Shown here one piece after another: positions 36,288-45,978 of a DNA stretch of 48,510 nucleotides. The translations under genes were made by a program, and so were the position numbers. The stretch is taken from NCBI RefSeq assembly GCF_001721295.1, contig NZ_MDDS01000026.1:1-48510 (forward strand). The letters run 5' to 3'. Origin of the DNA: Sphingomonas turrisvirgatae. GTDB taxonomy: Bacteria > Pseudomonadota > Alphaproteobacteria > Sphingomonadales > Sphingomonadaceae. Under the pieces are notes generated by a model. The model was given only the letters and a program-made list of their open reading frames with translations. It searched no databases and was not told the DNA's origin. Numbering within the stretch: the first letter of the stretch is position 1; each line of letters starts with the position of its first letter.

Positions 36288-36866
36288 TCAAGTACCGAAA
36301 TCGACCTTTGGCGCCGTGTCCGCGCCGGGCGTGGTCGCCTGGAACGGGACCAGCGGCTTGGCGCCATAGAAGATCTTGGCGCCGATCGCGTCGGGGAAGG
36401 TTCGGATCGTGGTGTTATAGCTCTGCACCGCCTCGTTATAGTCCCGGCGCGCGATGCCGATGCGGTTCTCGGTCCCCTCAAGCTGAGTCATCAGCGTGGC
36501 GTAATTGGCCTGGCTGCGCAGTTCCGGATAGGCCTCCTGCAGCCGCTGAAGCGACAGGGTGACGCCAGCCTGGGCGCGTTCATAGGCCTGGACCTTGGCC
36601 GGATCGGTGAGGTCGGCGTCGCTGACCCGCACCTGGCTGGCCGAGGCACGCGCCTGCGTCACCTGAACCAGAATGTCCTTTTCCTGCGCGCCCGCCGCCT
36701 TCACGGTCGAGACGAGGTTGGGAATGAGGTCGGCGCGGCGCTGATACTGGTTCTGCACTTCGGCCCATTTGGCCTTCGCATTCTCTTCCGATGTCGGCAC
36801 GCTGTTGAGACCGCAGGCGGACAGCAACGCCGCACAAACGAGTCCGGCAACCAGACGAAGCTTCAT
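36288..36866 (-). CDS. LemA family lipoprotein
   Basis: This protein of about 192 residues has a lipoprotein leader (KLRLVAGLVCAALLSACGLN) with the lipidated Cys at about 18. The all-helical LemA domain follows: WAEVQNQYQRRADLIPNLVS, the helix LQRLQEAYPELRSQANYATL, and YNEAVQSYNTTIRTFPDAIG. LemA proteins are envelope proteins of unclear role that are almost always encoded beside TPM-domain genes, as here. ATG at 36866 has GAGGG about ten bases upstream. A 20-base near-perfect palindrome lies 22 bases upstream of the start, at 36889-36908. Confidence 0.92.
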   Translation of the reverse strand: MKLRLVAGLVCAALLSACGLNSVPTSEENAKAKWAEVQNQYQRRADLIPNLVSTVKAAGAQEKDILVQVTQARASASQVRVSDADLTDPAKVQAYERAQAGVTLSLQRLQEAYPELRSQANYATLMTQLEGTENRIGIARRDYNEAVQSYNTTIRTFPDAIGAKIFYGAKPLVPFQATTPGADTAPKVDFGT

Positions 36867-36888
36867 GTGGAAACACCCTCTAACCAGT

Positions 36889-36908
36889 GTGTCGCATCGA
36901 TACGACAC
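36889..36908. promoter_or_regulatory. 20-bp palindrome upstream of lemA, possible operator
   Basis: GTGTCG-C-ATCGAT-A-CGACAC is a palindrome with only one mismatched pair. It sits in the 145-base divergent gap between lemA and mscL, 22 bases from the lemA ATG. The placement suits a dimeric repressor controlling the lemA-TPM-TPM-NUDIX group, but no protein is known to bind it. Confidence 0.4.
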
Positions 36909-37011
36909 CAGCAAGTTAGGGCCGCGCCGCCGCTTGCGCAATGGATGCGCACGTTGATCCAGATGAATCGCAACGCTACCCTTGTCGCGTCAGCAAAGCG
37001 GGAGTGCGTTC

Positions 37012-37458
37012 ATGCTCAAGGAATTCAAGGCGTTCATCGCGCGCGGCAACGTACTCGACCTCGCGGTCGCGGTCATCATCGGCGCGGCATTCGGCAAGAT
37101 CGTCACCTCGCTGACCGAGGATATCCTGATGCCGGTGATCGGCCGCATCTTTGGCGGCCTGGATTTCTCGAGCTATTTCCTGGTGCTGGGCGAAGTCCCC
37201 GCGAACCTGCAGGGGTCAAGCGATTACGAGGCGCTGAAGAAGGCCGGCGTGCCGCTGCTCGGCTACGGCCAGTTCGTGACCGTCGCGGTCAACTTCCTCA
37301 TCATCGCGTTCATCATCTTCATGCTGGTGCGCACGGTGAACAAGCTGGCGACGACGATGGAGCAGGAGAAGAAGGAGGGCACCGCCGAGCCGGCGGCCGA
37401 GCCTGCCGACGTCGCGCTGCTTCGTGAAATCCGCGACGAGCTGCGCAAGCGGGACTAG
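37012..37458 (+). CDS. mscL: Large-conductance mechanosensitive channel
   Basis: MscL opens at high membrane tension to release solutes after hypo-osmotic shock. The 148-residue protein begins MLKEFKAFIARGNVLDLAVA and has the pore-lining first helix with GAAFGKIVTSL, a periplasmic loop of about 40 residues, the second helix (VAVNFLIIAFIIFMLVRTVN) and a cytoplasmic helical bundle ending LLREIRDELRKR. All are normal. ATG at 37012 follows GGGAG by seven bases. It is divergent from the lemA group and converges with the Rrf2 gene, nine bases apart. Confidence 0.96.
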   Translation: MLKEFKAFIARGNVLDLAVAVIIGAAFGKIVTSLTEDILMPVIGRIFGGLDFSSYFLVLGEVPANLQGSSDYEALKKAGVPLLGYGQFVTVAVNFLIIAFIIFMLVRTVNKLATTMEQEKKEGTAEPAAEPADVALLREIRDELRKRD

Positions 37459-37467
37459 GGTCCTGGC

Positions 37468-37899
37468 CTAGGCTGCCGCCAGTTCCTGTGCGGTCGCATC
37501 GGCGAGGCTGGTGCCGTCGAGAATGCGCGCCGTTTCATCGCGCACCCGCGCCATTGCCAGCCGGATCGCGCAAGTCGCTTCGTCCTTGCAATCGCCGCAC
37601 GGACGATAGGCGGTGCGGCTGACGCAGGGCACCAGCGCCAGCGGCCCTTCGATCACGCGCACAATCTCACCCAGCGAGATGAGATGCTTGGGCCGCGACA
37701 GCCGGTATCCGCCCATCTTGCCGCGAGTCGAGATGAGGAAGCCGGCCTCGCGAAGATCAGCGAGGATCAGTTCCAGGAACTTGCGCGGCACGTTCGCCTC
37801 GGCCGCGATGCGCGTCATGGGCACAGGCGCACCTTCGGGGGGCTGAGTCGCCATGAACAGCATCGCGCGGAGGGCATAACGGGAACGCTGAGTCAGCAT
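37468..37899 (-). CDS. Rrf2 family transcriptional regulator
   Basis: This 143-residue protein has the Rrf2 winged-helix domain: MLTQRSRYALRAMLFMA, ANVPRKFLELILADLREAGF and the wing STRGKMGGYRLSRP. Cysteines at 92, 101, 104 and 110 in the carboxy-terminal loop could bind a cluster or metal, as in IscR and related regulators, though the exact ligand pattern differs from IscR. It stands alone, so the regulon is unknown. ATG at 37899 is preferred. About 140 bases of leader upstream contain an inverted repeat at 37940-37964 that might be its own operator. Confidence 0.88.
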   Translation of the reverse strand: MLTQRSRYALRAMLFMATQPPEGAPVPMTRIAAEANVPRKFLELILADLREAGFLISTRGKMGGYRLSRPKHLISLGEIVRVIEGPLALVPCVSRTAYRPCGDCKDEATCAIRLAMARVRDETARILDGTSLADATAQELAAA

Positions 37900-37939
37900 G
37901 ACGATCCCATGCACCCGCTTTGCGGCGAAGTGAAGGCCA

Positions 37940-37964
37940 AATCCCAGTATTTTATGGGGGGATT
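37940..37964. promoter_or_regulatory. Inverted repeat upstream of the Rrf2 gene
   Basis: AATCCC (37940-37945) and GGGATT (37959-37964) are perfect 6-base arms around a 13-base, mostly A/T core. It lies about 40 bases before the Rrf2 start. Autoregulation is usual for the family, so this is a candidate site only. Confidence 0.3.
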
Positions 37965-38039
37965 GAAAACGCAGCCGGCCGGGCGATCGTTGGCAGCCGC
38001 CCCCCCCTTCCCATCGCGGTGCGCGCCTCCTATATCGGT

Positions 38040-38395
38040 CGTGCCGGGTTCGCCCGGCTATGACGATAAATCGTGGCGTATAATAGATGCAGCGGACCCG
38101 GGGGCAGTACCCGGCGGCTCCACCATAAGGTGGTGTTTCTGGACACCGTTTCTGACGGGGCCGAACCAGGATCGACGTGTATTGAAAGGCGCTACCTTCG
38201 TTCGGAATGGGACCACCGCGACGGCCCATACACACAAGTGCCAACGATAACGAAGCACTCGCTATTGCGGCCTAACCCTACGTCCTAACGGACCAAGGTT
38301 AGACTAAAATGCGCGGTTGAACCCACCGGGCAACAGAAGGGAATTCAGCGGTTCGGAGGGCGCCGGGCAACAGAAGCCCCTCCACTTGAACCCGC
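38040..38395 (+). ncRNA. ssrA: tmRNA, permuted two-piece form
   Basis: tmRNA with SmpB rescues stalled ribosomes and tags the unfinished protein. The gene has the alphaproteobacterial permuted order: acceptor part first, coding part second. The acceptor stem pairs CGGCTCC (38115-38121, followed by ACCA to 38125) with GGGGCCG (38157-38163), seven pairs with one G-U. The T arm is CCGGG (38098-38102), a 7-base loop and CCCGG (38110-38114). The 31 bases between the two parts should be cut out. The tag frame 38240-38275 reads ANDNEALAIAA with a TAA stop. Downstream, CCGGGCAACAGAAG occurs at 38326 and 38363, probably in pseudoknots. The 5' boundary (a GCCGGG/CCCGGC hairpin is at 38043-38058) and the 3' end are approximate. 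The bases 37900-38040 contain no gene I can support. Confidence 0.93.
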
Positions 38396-38417
38396 CGCCG
38401 TCCCGATACGCTGCGGC

Positions 38418-40250
38418 TTAACTCCGCTTTGCGGCGATGTAGCGGTTCACTTCCTCCTCGAGCACGTCGAGCGGCACCGCCCCGCTGCCCAGCACGACTT
38501 CATGGAAATCGCGAATGTCGAACTTGCTGCCGAGCGCATCCTGCGCGCGCTTGCGCAGTTCGCTGATCTTGAGCTGTCCGATCATGTAGCTCGTCGCCTG
38601 ACCGGGATTGTTGATATAGCGGTTCACCTCACGCTCGATATCGGCGCGTGCGATCGATGAATTCTTCGCGAAATAGTCGATCGCCTGCTCCCGGCTCCAC
38701 CGCTTGGCGTGCAGCCCGGTATCGGTGACGAGCCGGATCGCCCGCCACATCTGGAGCGAGAGCATGCCGAATTCCGCCTCGGGATCGGTATAGGCGCCCA
38801 TCTCCTTGGCAAGCCGTTCGGTGTATAGCCCCCAGCCCTCGCTATAGACGCTATAGCCGCCGAAGCGACGGAACTTGGGCAGCCCAGGCAGTTCCTGCGC
38901 ACGTGCGATCTGGAAGTGATGACCCGGCGCGCCCTCATGGACGGCAATCCCCTCCAGCTGCACCTTCTGCACCTGATCCATGTTGGCGAGGTTCACATAA
39001 TAGATGCCGGGCCGCGATCCGTCGGGCGCGGGCCGGTTGTAGAAGGCGACCGCTGCCGTGCCCTCGCGCCATTTCTCGACCGCGCGGACCTCCAGCGGCG
39101 CCTTGGGCAGCGTGTGGAAAAAGCGCGGCGCCGCCGCCATCATCTTTGCGATCACCGCGCGCGCTTGAGTCAGATATTCTTCGCGCCCGGCATCGCTGTT
39201 GGGGAATTTGAAGCGCGGATCGGTGCGCACCGCGTCGAAAAAGCTTTCGAGGCTGCCCGAATAGCCGATGCGCTGCTTCACCACCTCCATCTCGGCGCGG
39301 ATCGCCGCCACTTGATCCAGCCCGATCTGGTGGATCTGGTCGGCGGTGAGATCGGTCGTCGTGTTCTGTGCCAGTCGCGTTGCGTAGAAGGCGGCGCCAT
39401 TGGGCAGGCTCCACGCGCCGTCATTGCCCTTGGCCTTGGGCTCGATTTCGTCGAGCACCGCGAACAGCGTGTCGAAGTCGCGCTTGAACGGGCCTTTCAG
39501 CGCGGCCTGCGCGTCGGCGACCAGCCTCGCCTTTTCCGCTTCCGGCACGTCGAGCGCAGTCACCTTCTTGCGGAAATCGGCCAGCACGGTGCTGTCCGGG
39601 CCGCCGCCGAACGGTGCGCCGACGATCACCTTGGCCGCATCCTCGCGCGCCGGCTTGAACACCATCTTGGGCGGCACGATGCCCTTGGCCGCCTGGTCGC
39701 GCATCGTCTGCGCCACTTCGCGCATCACGCGCTCGGTTTCCGTGATCCGCGAGATGTAGGCGCGCGCATCGGCCACGCTGGCGATGCGGTGGTTGTTGAT
39801 CAGAAAGACCGGGATCTGGCCGGCGGGGCTGCCGTTGGTCGACACCGGGAAGCCATAGTCGCGAAACGCATAGGATCGGCGCGCGCGTTCGACCTGCGTT
39901 TCGAACAGCCGATAGGACAGGCGCGCTTGGCCCCCGAGCTTCGCCGGATCGAATTGCGCGCGCATGTCCTTCAACTGCTGCTCGGCAAGCGCCCGCCGCC
40001 GCTCGCCGGCGGCGCGGGTGTAATCGTCCAACTTGTCGTAGTTGGTCTTGCTGCCGAGCGCAGTGAGCGATTCCGGGCTGAGCGCCGCGCTGGCGTCGAA
40101 CGCGGCGTCGAGGAATGCGTTGAGCCGCGCGTCCTCAGCCTGGGTGCCAGCGGCGGCCGGAGCCGGGGATGCCGCCGGGGCCGTCTGGGCGAAAAGCGGC
40201 TGAGCGGCGCAGGTGGCAAGAAGCATCGGCAAGGCAAGGCGAAGGTTCAC
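38418..40250 (-). CDS. DUF885 family secreted metallohydrolase-like protein
   Basis: This 610-residue protein has a signal peptide (LRLALPMLLATCAAQPLFA) and an Ala/Pro-rich linker. A long DUF885 domain follows, with the metal-type motif HEGAPGHHFQIA near 433 and a second acidic segment SEGWGLYTERLAKEM near 470. That layout recalls HExxH-like M32 or gluzincin peptidases. Characterised relatives are few; peptidase or esterase activity is suggested. It is last in the minus-strand group and lies 62 bases beyond the terminator that follows pnp. GTG at 40250 with AGGAT seven bases upstream gives a good signal peptide; a GTG at 40256 is an alternative. It converges with ssrA. Confidence 0.87.
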   Translation of the reverse strand: MNLRLALPMLLATCAAQPLFAQTAPAASPAPAAAGTQAEDARLNAFLDAAFDASAALSPESLTALGSKTNYDKLDDYTRAAGERRRALAEQQLKDMRAQFDPAKLGGQARLSYRLFETQVERARRSYAFRDYGFPVSTNGSPAGQIPVFLINNHRIASVADARAYISRITETERVMREVAQTMRDQAAKGIVPPKMVFKPAREDAAKVIVGAPFGGGPDSTVLADFRKKVTALDVPEAEKARLVADAQAALKGPFKRDFDTLFAVLDEIEPKAKGNDGAWSLPNGAAFYATRLAQNTTTDLTADQIHQIGLDQVAAIRAEMEVVKQRIGYSGSLESFFDAVRTDPRFKFPNSDAGREEYLTQARAVIAKMMAAAPRFFHTLPKAPLEVRAVEKWREGTAAVAFYNRPAPDGSRPGIYYVNLANMDQVQKVQLEGIAVHEGAPGHHFQIARAQELPGLPKFRRFGGYSVYSEGWGLYTERLAKEMGAYTDPEAEFGMLSLQMWRAIRLVTDTGLHAKRWSREQAIDYFAKNSSIARADIEREVNRYINNPGQATSYMIGQLKISELRKRAQDALGSKFDIRDFHEVVLGSGAVPLDVLEEEVNRYIAAKRS

Positions 40251-40312
40251 GGGCACATCCTGGTCGAAACGGGAAAGGCCAAGGCTATCGCGCAACGCGC
40301 GGCGCGCCAATG

Positions 40313-40344
40313 AAAAAGGGCCCCGGCATTGCTGCCGGAGCCCC
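40313..40344 (-). terminator. Intrinsic terminator after pnp
   Basis: On the minus strand GGGCTCCGGCA (40343-40333), the loop GCAA and TGCCGGGGCCC (40328-40318) make an 11-pair stem with one G-U, followed by TTTTT. It lies 33 bases after the pnp stop and should end the rpsO-pnp transcript before the DUF885 gene. Confidence 0.85.
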
Positions 40345-40376
40345 ATCCTCTCCGCGTCCGTCAGGACGTCAGCTCA

Positions 40377-42749
<2,373 letters not shown>

Positions 42750-42764
42750 TCTTTTTCCTTTGGA

Positions 42765-42785
42765 CCGGACGCCCGATGCGTCCGG
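42765..42785 (-). promoter_or_regulatory. Perfect hairpin in the pnp leader
   Basis: CCGGACGC and GCGTCCGG pair perfectly (eight pairs, five-base loop). The stem ends 15 bases upstream of the pnp ATG and is followed by the site AAAGGAAAAAG. A weaker GCAGG/CCTGC hairpin lies further upstream. In Escherichia coli the pnp leader is cut by RNase III and autoregulated; a similar role here is inference. Confidence 0.5.
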
Positions 42786-42901
42786 GGCCTATCTTGCAGG
42801 CTGTCCGGCCTGCGCGGTGCGGCATGAAGCTTCACGCCTGTGTGGCTCACGGCCGGATTGCCGTAACGCCAGCGTTCCGGGTTTTACGTCCCCGAAATGA
42901 C

Positions 42902-42928
42902 AAAAAGGCGACCCGAAGGCCGCCTTTC
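42902..42928 (-). terminator. Intrinsic terminator between rpsO and pnp
   Basis: On the minus strand AAAGGCGGCC, the loop TTCG and GGTCGCCTTTTT form a stable stem with a T-tract, starting four bases after the rpsO stop. It resembles the position of terminator t1 of E. coli between the same two genes. pnp may therefore need read-through or its own promoter. Confidence 0.85.
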
Positions 42929-42931
42929 CGG

Positions 42932-43201
42932 TTACTTGCGAAGCCCAAGCTTCGCGATGAGCGCCGTGTAGCGATCGCCGTCCGTCTTGCGGAGGTAATC
43001 GAGCAGGCTGCGACGCTTGTTGACCAGCATCAGCAGGCCGCGGCGCGAGTGATTGTCCTTGTGGTGACCCTTGAAGTGCTCGGTCAGGTTCACGATGCGC
43101 TCGGTCAGGATCGCGATCTGGACTTCGGCGCTGCCGGTGTCGCCTTCGCTGCGGCCATGTTCCTTGGCCAGTTCGGCCTTGCGCTCGGTGGTGATCGTCA
43201 T
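42932..43201 (-). CDS. rpsO: 30S ribosomal protein S15
   Basis: This 89-residue protein is S15: [20 protein letters not shown] then [18 protein letters not shown], the conserved [20 protein letters not shown] and [21 protein letters not shown]15 binds 16S rRNA early in 30S assembly and often represses its own translation. Length and motifs are normal. It lies 20 bases after truB and is followed directly by an intrinsic terminator. Confidence 0.98.
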   Translation of the reverse strand: MTITTERKAELAKEHGRSEGDTGSAEVQIAILTERIVNLTEHFKGHHKDNHSRRGLLMLVNKRRSLLDYLRKTDGDRYTALIAKLGLRK

Positions 43202-43221
43202 GTCTTTTCCTTCGACATCAT

Positions 43222-44103
43222 CTACAGGTTGAAGCCGCGCACGACCCGGACATTGCCGTCCGAAACCTCGACCAGCGCGACCGGCGTGTCGCCGTCCAGC
43301 GCGAAGTGTTGGCCGTCATTCGCAGCGATCCCGGTCAGCACTTTCCCCTGACGGAGCGCCCCTGCCTGACCGGGTGCGAGGAGTAGAGCCGGGATGTCGT
43401 CCAGCCCCGCCCTCAACGGCAGGAGCAATTGTTCAAGCGTGCGGCGCTTAGCGGCATCGGCCAGATTGTCCAGCGAAATCGCGGCGGCGAGGTCGAACGG
43501 GCCAGCCTTGATCCGCCGCAACATGGTGACGTGCCCCACCGTGCCGAGCGCCAGCGCAAGGTCGCGCGCGAGGCTGCGGATATAGGTGCCCTTCGAGACA
43601 TGCGCGGTCAGCGTTGCCGATTCGGCATCCGTGTCGCGCAGCGTCAGCGCGTGGATCGTGACAGCCCGCGTCGCCAGCACCACCTCCTCGCCCTGACGCG
43701 CCAGGTCATAGGCGCGTGCGCCATCGATCTTCAGCGCGGAATAGGCGGGCGGTACCTGTTCGATCGGGCCCGTGAAGCGCGGCAGGATCGCCTCGACCGC
43801 CGCGGGCGTCGGCCGCACGTGCGATGTTGCGACCTCGCGCCCCTCCAGGTCGAGCGTCTCGGTCTGGACGCCGAAGTGCACGGTGAAGTCGTAGACCTTG
43901 TCGCTGTCGAGCATCCGCCCGACAAGCTTCGTCGCCTCCCCCAGCGCGATCGGCAGCACGCCGGTCGCCAGCGGGTCGAGCGTGCCGCCATGCCCGACCT
44001 TGTACTTGCCGTAGCCGCCCTCGCGCAGCGCACGCTTGACCGCGCTCACGCCCTGCGTCGAGCCGAGCCCAAGCGGCTTGTCGAGGATGATCCAGCCGTG
44101 CAT
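43222..44103 (-). CDS. truB: tRNA pseudouridine-55 synthase
   Basis: TruB makes the universal pseudouridine 55 in the T loop of tRNA. The 293-residue enzyme has the amino-terminal motif [20 protein letters not shown] and the catalytic Asp43 in [16 protein letters not shown]. The segments [19 protein letters not shown] and [16 protein letters not shown] follow. The tail is somewhat divergent ([14 protein letters not shown]). It sits between the M50 peptidase gene, four bases upstream, and rpsO. In many bacteria truB follows rbfA directly, whereas here two genes intervene. Confidence 0.95.
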   Translation of the reverse strand: MHGWIILDKPLGLGSTQGVSAVKRALREGGYGKYKVGHGGTLDPLATGVLPIALGEATKLVGRMLDSDKVYDFTVHFGVQTETLDLEGREVATSHVRPTPAAVEAILPRFTGPIEQVPPAYSALKIDGARAYDLARQGEEVVLATRAVTIHALTLRDTDAESATLTAHVSKGTYIRSLARDLALALGTVGHVTMLRRIKAGPFDLAAAISLDNLADAAKRRTLEQLLLPLRAGLDDIPALLLAPGQAGALRQGKVLTGIAANDGQHFALDGDTPVALVEVSDGNVRVVRGFNL

Positions 44104-44107
44104 CGCG

Positions 44108-44800
44108 TCAGCCCGCCAGCGCGCCGGCGATCTGCAGATACCAGCTCGTCACCGCCTGGGCGGGCGGCGCAACGAACTTTGCGACGATGTTCGCCTCGGG
44201 CCAGATCGACGGCACGACCAGCAGGAGAATGAACAACAGCGGAAAGCCGAACTTCGCGAGCGAGGCCCAGCGCTCGGCCAGATGCGGCGGCAACAGCCCC
44301 TCCACCACATGGCCGCCGTCGAAGGGCGGGATCGGCAGCAGGTTGAACAGCGCGAGGAAGACGTTGACCGCGATGAAGTTGAACAGATTTTCGAACGCGA
44401 AGGCCATGCCTGCGCTCAACTCGGCGGCGCCGTTCGCTGCCGCGAGCAGTCCGAGCAGCACCGCGCCGACCAGTGCCAGCGCGAAGTTCATGCCCGGCCC
44501 TGCGAGCGCGACCAGCATCATGCCGCGCCGCGGGTCGCGCAATCGCCGGTAGTCGACCGGCACCGGCTTGGCCCAGCCGAACACCGGCGCCTTGGCGATC
44601 GCCAGCATCAGCGGCAGCGCGACCGTGCCAATCGGGTCGACGTGGCGTAGCGGGTTGAGCGACAGCCGCTTGCGCTCGGCCGCGGTCGGATCGCCGAGCG
44701 CACGCGCGACCCAGCCATGCGCGACCTCGTGAAACACAATCGCGATGACGAGCGGGATGATCCACACCGCCGCGCGATAGATGATCGAATCGGGACCCAT
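44108..44800 (-). CDS. Site-2 protease family (M50) membrane metalloprotease
   Basis: This 230-residue polytopic membrane protein carries the zinc motif HEVAH near residue 26, inside the first helix (WIIPLVIAIVFHEVAHGWVA). The second M50 signature is NLLPIPPFDGGHVV near 160. It has about six hydrophobic segments and no PDZ domain, so it belongs to the small, PDZ-less class of intramembrane proteases. Substrates are unknown. ATG at 44800 is favoured because GAGG lies nine bases upstream; an ATG at 44809 is too close to that GAGG. It follows tdk by 11 bases and precedes truB by four, so it is part of that transcript. Confidence 0.88.
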   Translation of the reverse strand: MGPDSIIYRAAVWIIPLVIAIVFHEVAHGWVARALGDPTAAERKRLSLNPLRHVDPIGTVALPLMLAIAKAPVFGWAKPVPVDYRRLRDPRRGMMLVALAGPGMNFALALVGAVLLGLLAAANGAAELSAGMAFAFENLFNFIAVNVFLALFNLLPIPPFDGGHVVEGLLPPHLAERWASLAKFGFPLLFILLLVVPSIWPEANIVAKFVAPPAQAVTSWYLQIAGALAG

Positions 44801-44811
44801 TGCCAGCATCC

Positions 44812-45396
44812 TCAAGCCACCATCGTCACGGCTTCGGTGAAGTGGCGGCGGCAGAGCGCGATATAGCGATCGTTGCCGCCAATCTCGGTTTGCGCCCCCT
44901 CTGCCACGGCACGCCCCTGCGCATCGACGCGCAGGTTCATCGTCGCCTTGCGCCCACAGCGGCACACCGACTTGATCTCGACCAATGCGTCCGCCAGTGC
45001 GAGCAGCCGCGCCGACCCGACGAACAGTTCGCCGCGGAAATCGGTACGCAGTCCATAGGCCAGCACCGGAATGCCCAGCACATCGGCGACCGCCGACAGC
45101 TGATCGACCTGCGCTGCGGTCAGGAACTGCGCCTCGTCGACCAGCACGCAGTGTACCGGGCCGTGATCGGCTTCTCGCTCGACATGCAGCCGCAGATCGG
45201 TGTCAGCGTCGAACGCCACCGCCTCTGCCGCCAGCCCGATCCGCGACGCGATGCGGCCGGCCCCGGCACGGTCGTCGATCGCGGCGGTGAACAGCAGCGT
45301 GCGCATGCCGCGCTCACGATAGTTGAAATCGGCCTGCAGCAGCGTGGTCGATTTGCCCGCATTCATGCTGGCATAATAGAAATAGAGCTTGGCCAT
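44812..45396 (-). CDS. tdk: Thymidine kinase
   Basis: Tdk phosphorylates thymidine in the salvage pathway. The 194-residue protein is of the type II family: P-loop [13 protein letters not shown] near 9-20, the Walker B-like VLVDEAQFL near 86, the substrate lasso region and a zinc part including [14 protein letters not shown] and YIALCRRHF. The first pair is CxC rather than the common CxxC, so zinc binding should be checked. It lies 18 bases downstream of rbfA and 11 upstream of the M50 gene. Confidence 0.95.
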   Translation of the reverse strand: MAKLYFYYASMNAGKSTTLLQADFNYRERGMRTLLFTAAIDDRAGAGRIASRIGLAAEAVAFDADTDLRLHVEREADHGPVHCVLVDEAQFLTAAQVDQLSAVADVLGIPVLAYGLRTDFRGELFVGSARLLALADALVEIKSVCRCGRKATMNLRVDAQGRAVAEGAQTEIGGNDRYIALCRRHFTEAVTMVA

Positions 45397-45414
45397 GCGT
45401 GGAGCGTAGCGCGA

Positions 45415-45834
45415 TCAGACGCCGGAGTCGTCCGACTCGTCGCCTTCGCTGGCTAGGTCGCGCGCCACCTTGGGATCGCGCAGCAGCCGGTCGATATGGC
45501 TGCCCTCGTCGAAGCTTTCGTCGGCGAGAAATTTGAGCTTGGCGGCGTATTTCATCTTCACGCGATGCGCGACTTCGCGCTGGAGATAGGCGGTGTTGGT
45601 GCGCAGCGCCTTGAGCACCGCTTCCTCGTCCTTGCCGAGCAGCGGCTTCACGAACACGGTCGCATGGCGCAGATCGGGAGACATGCGCACTTCGGTGATG
45701 CTCACCACATGGCTGGCGAGCACCTCGTCATGCACGTCGCCGCGCTGGAGAATGTCGGACAGCACGTGACGCACTTGCTCACCCACTTTCAGCAGGCGGA
45801 CGGAGCGGGTTTCGGACGTTTCGTTATGCTTCAT
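45415..45834 (-). CDS. rbfA: Ribosome-binding factor A
   Basis: RbfA is a KH-fold factor for 16S rRNA processing and 30S maturation, induced on cold shock in E. coli. The 139-residue product has [20 protein letters not shown], the strand [20 protein letters not shown] and [20 protein letters not shown]. An acidic tail (GDESDDSGV) ends the protein. The ATG at 45834 directly follows GGGAGAGGGAAAT, which is the 3' arm of a repeat-derived hairpin at 45839-45859. Fourteen upstream codons are open in frame but come from the repeat. It follows infB in the standard order. Confidence 0.95.
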   Translation of the reverse strand: MKHNETSETRSVRLLKVGEQVRHVLSDILQRGDVHDEVLASHVVSITEVRMSPDLRHATVFVKPLLGKDEEAVLKALRTNTAYLQREVAHRVKMKYAAKLKFLADESFDEGSHIDRLLRDPKVARDLASEGDESDDSGV

Positions 45835-45838
45835 ATTT

Positions 45839-45897
45839 CCCTCTCCCAACGGGAGAGGGTGGGGCCCGCCCGGCAACGCCAGGTGGGAGGGTGAGGG
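45839..45897. repeat. Half copy of the palindromic element, next to rbfA
   Basis: The sequence consists of a perfect hairpin (CCCTCTCCC-AAC-GGGAGAGGG, 45839-45859), GGGGCCCGCC, a CCCGGC-AAC-GCCAGG hairpin and the end GGGTGAGGG. It resembles the right half of the 88-bp hrpB element. The last bases (45889-45900) are the exact inverse of 45916-45927. Confidence 0.75.
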
Positions 45898-45918
45898 CAG
45901 ATCTGCCCATCACCGCTG

Positions 45919-45971
45919 CCCTCACCCTTCCGCCGACCTTGTCGGCTCCCTCCCTCTCCCGATGGGAGAGG
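45919..45971. repeat. Half copy of the palindromic element, next to infB
   Basis: It begins CCCTCACCCTTCCG like the left end of the hrpB copy. It continues with a GCCGA-CCTTG-TCGGC hairpin and ends with a perfect CCCTCTCCC-GAT-GGGAGAGGG hairpin seven bases from the infB stop. Together with 45839-45897 it forms a head-to-head pair separated by about 20 bases. It could also act as an mRNA-stabilising or attenuating structure between infB and rbfA. Confidence 0.75.
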
Positions 45972-45978
45972 GACCTGG

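Noticed and set aside
38079..38084. TATAAT as a -10 box
   Set aside because: It lies within the acceptor part of tmRNA, 14 bases before the T arm, and no -35 box is at a suitable distance.
45835..45876. In-frame amino-terminal extension of rbfA
   Set aside because: Fourteen extra codons come from the palindromic repeat and are not family-like. The ATG at 45834 has the proper Shine-Dalgarno sequence.
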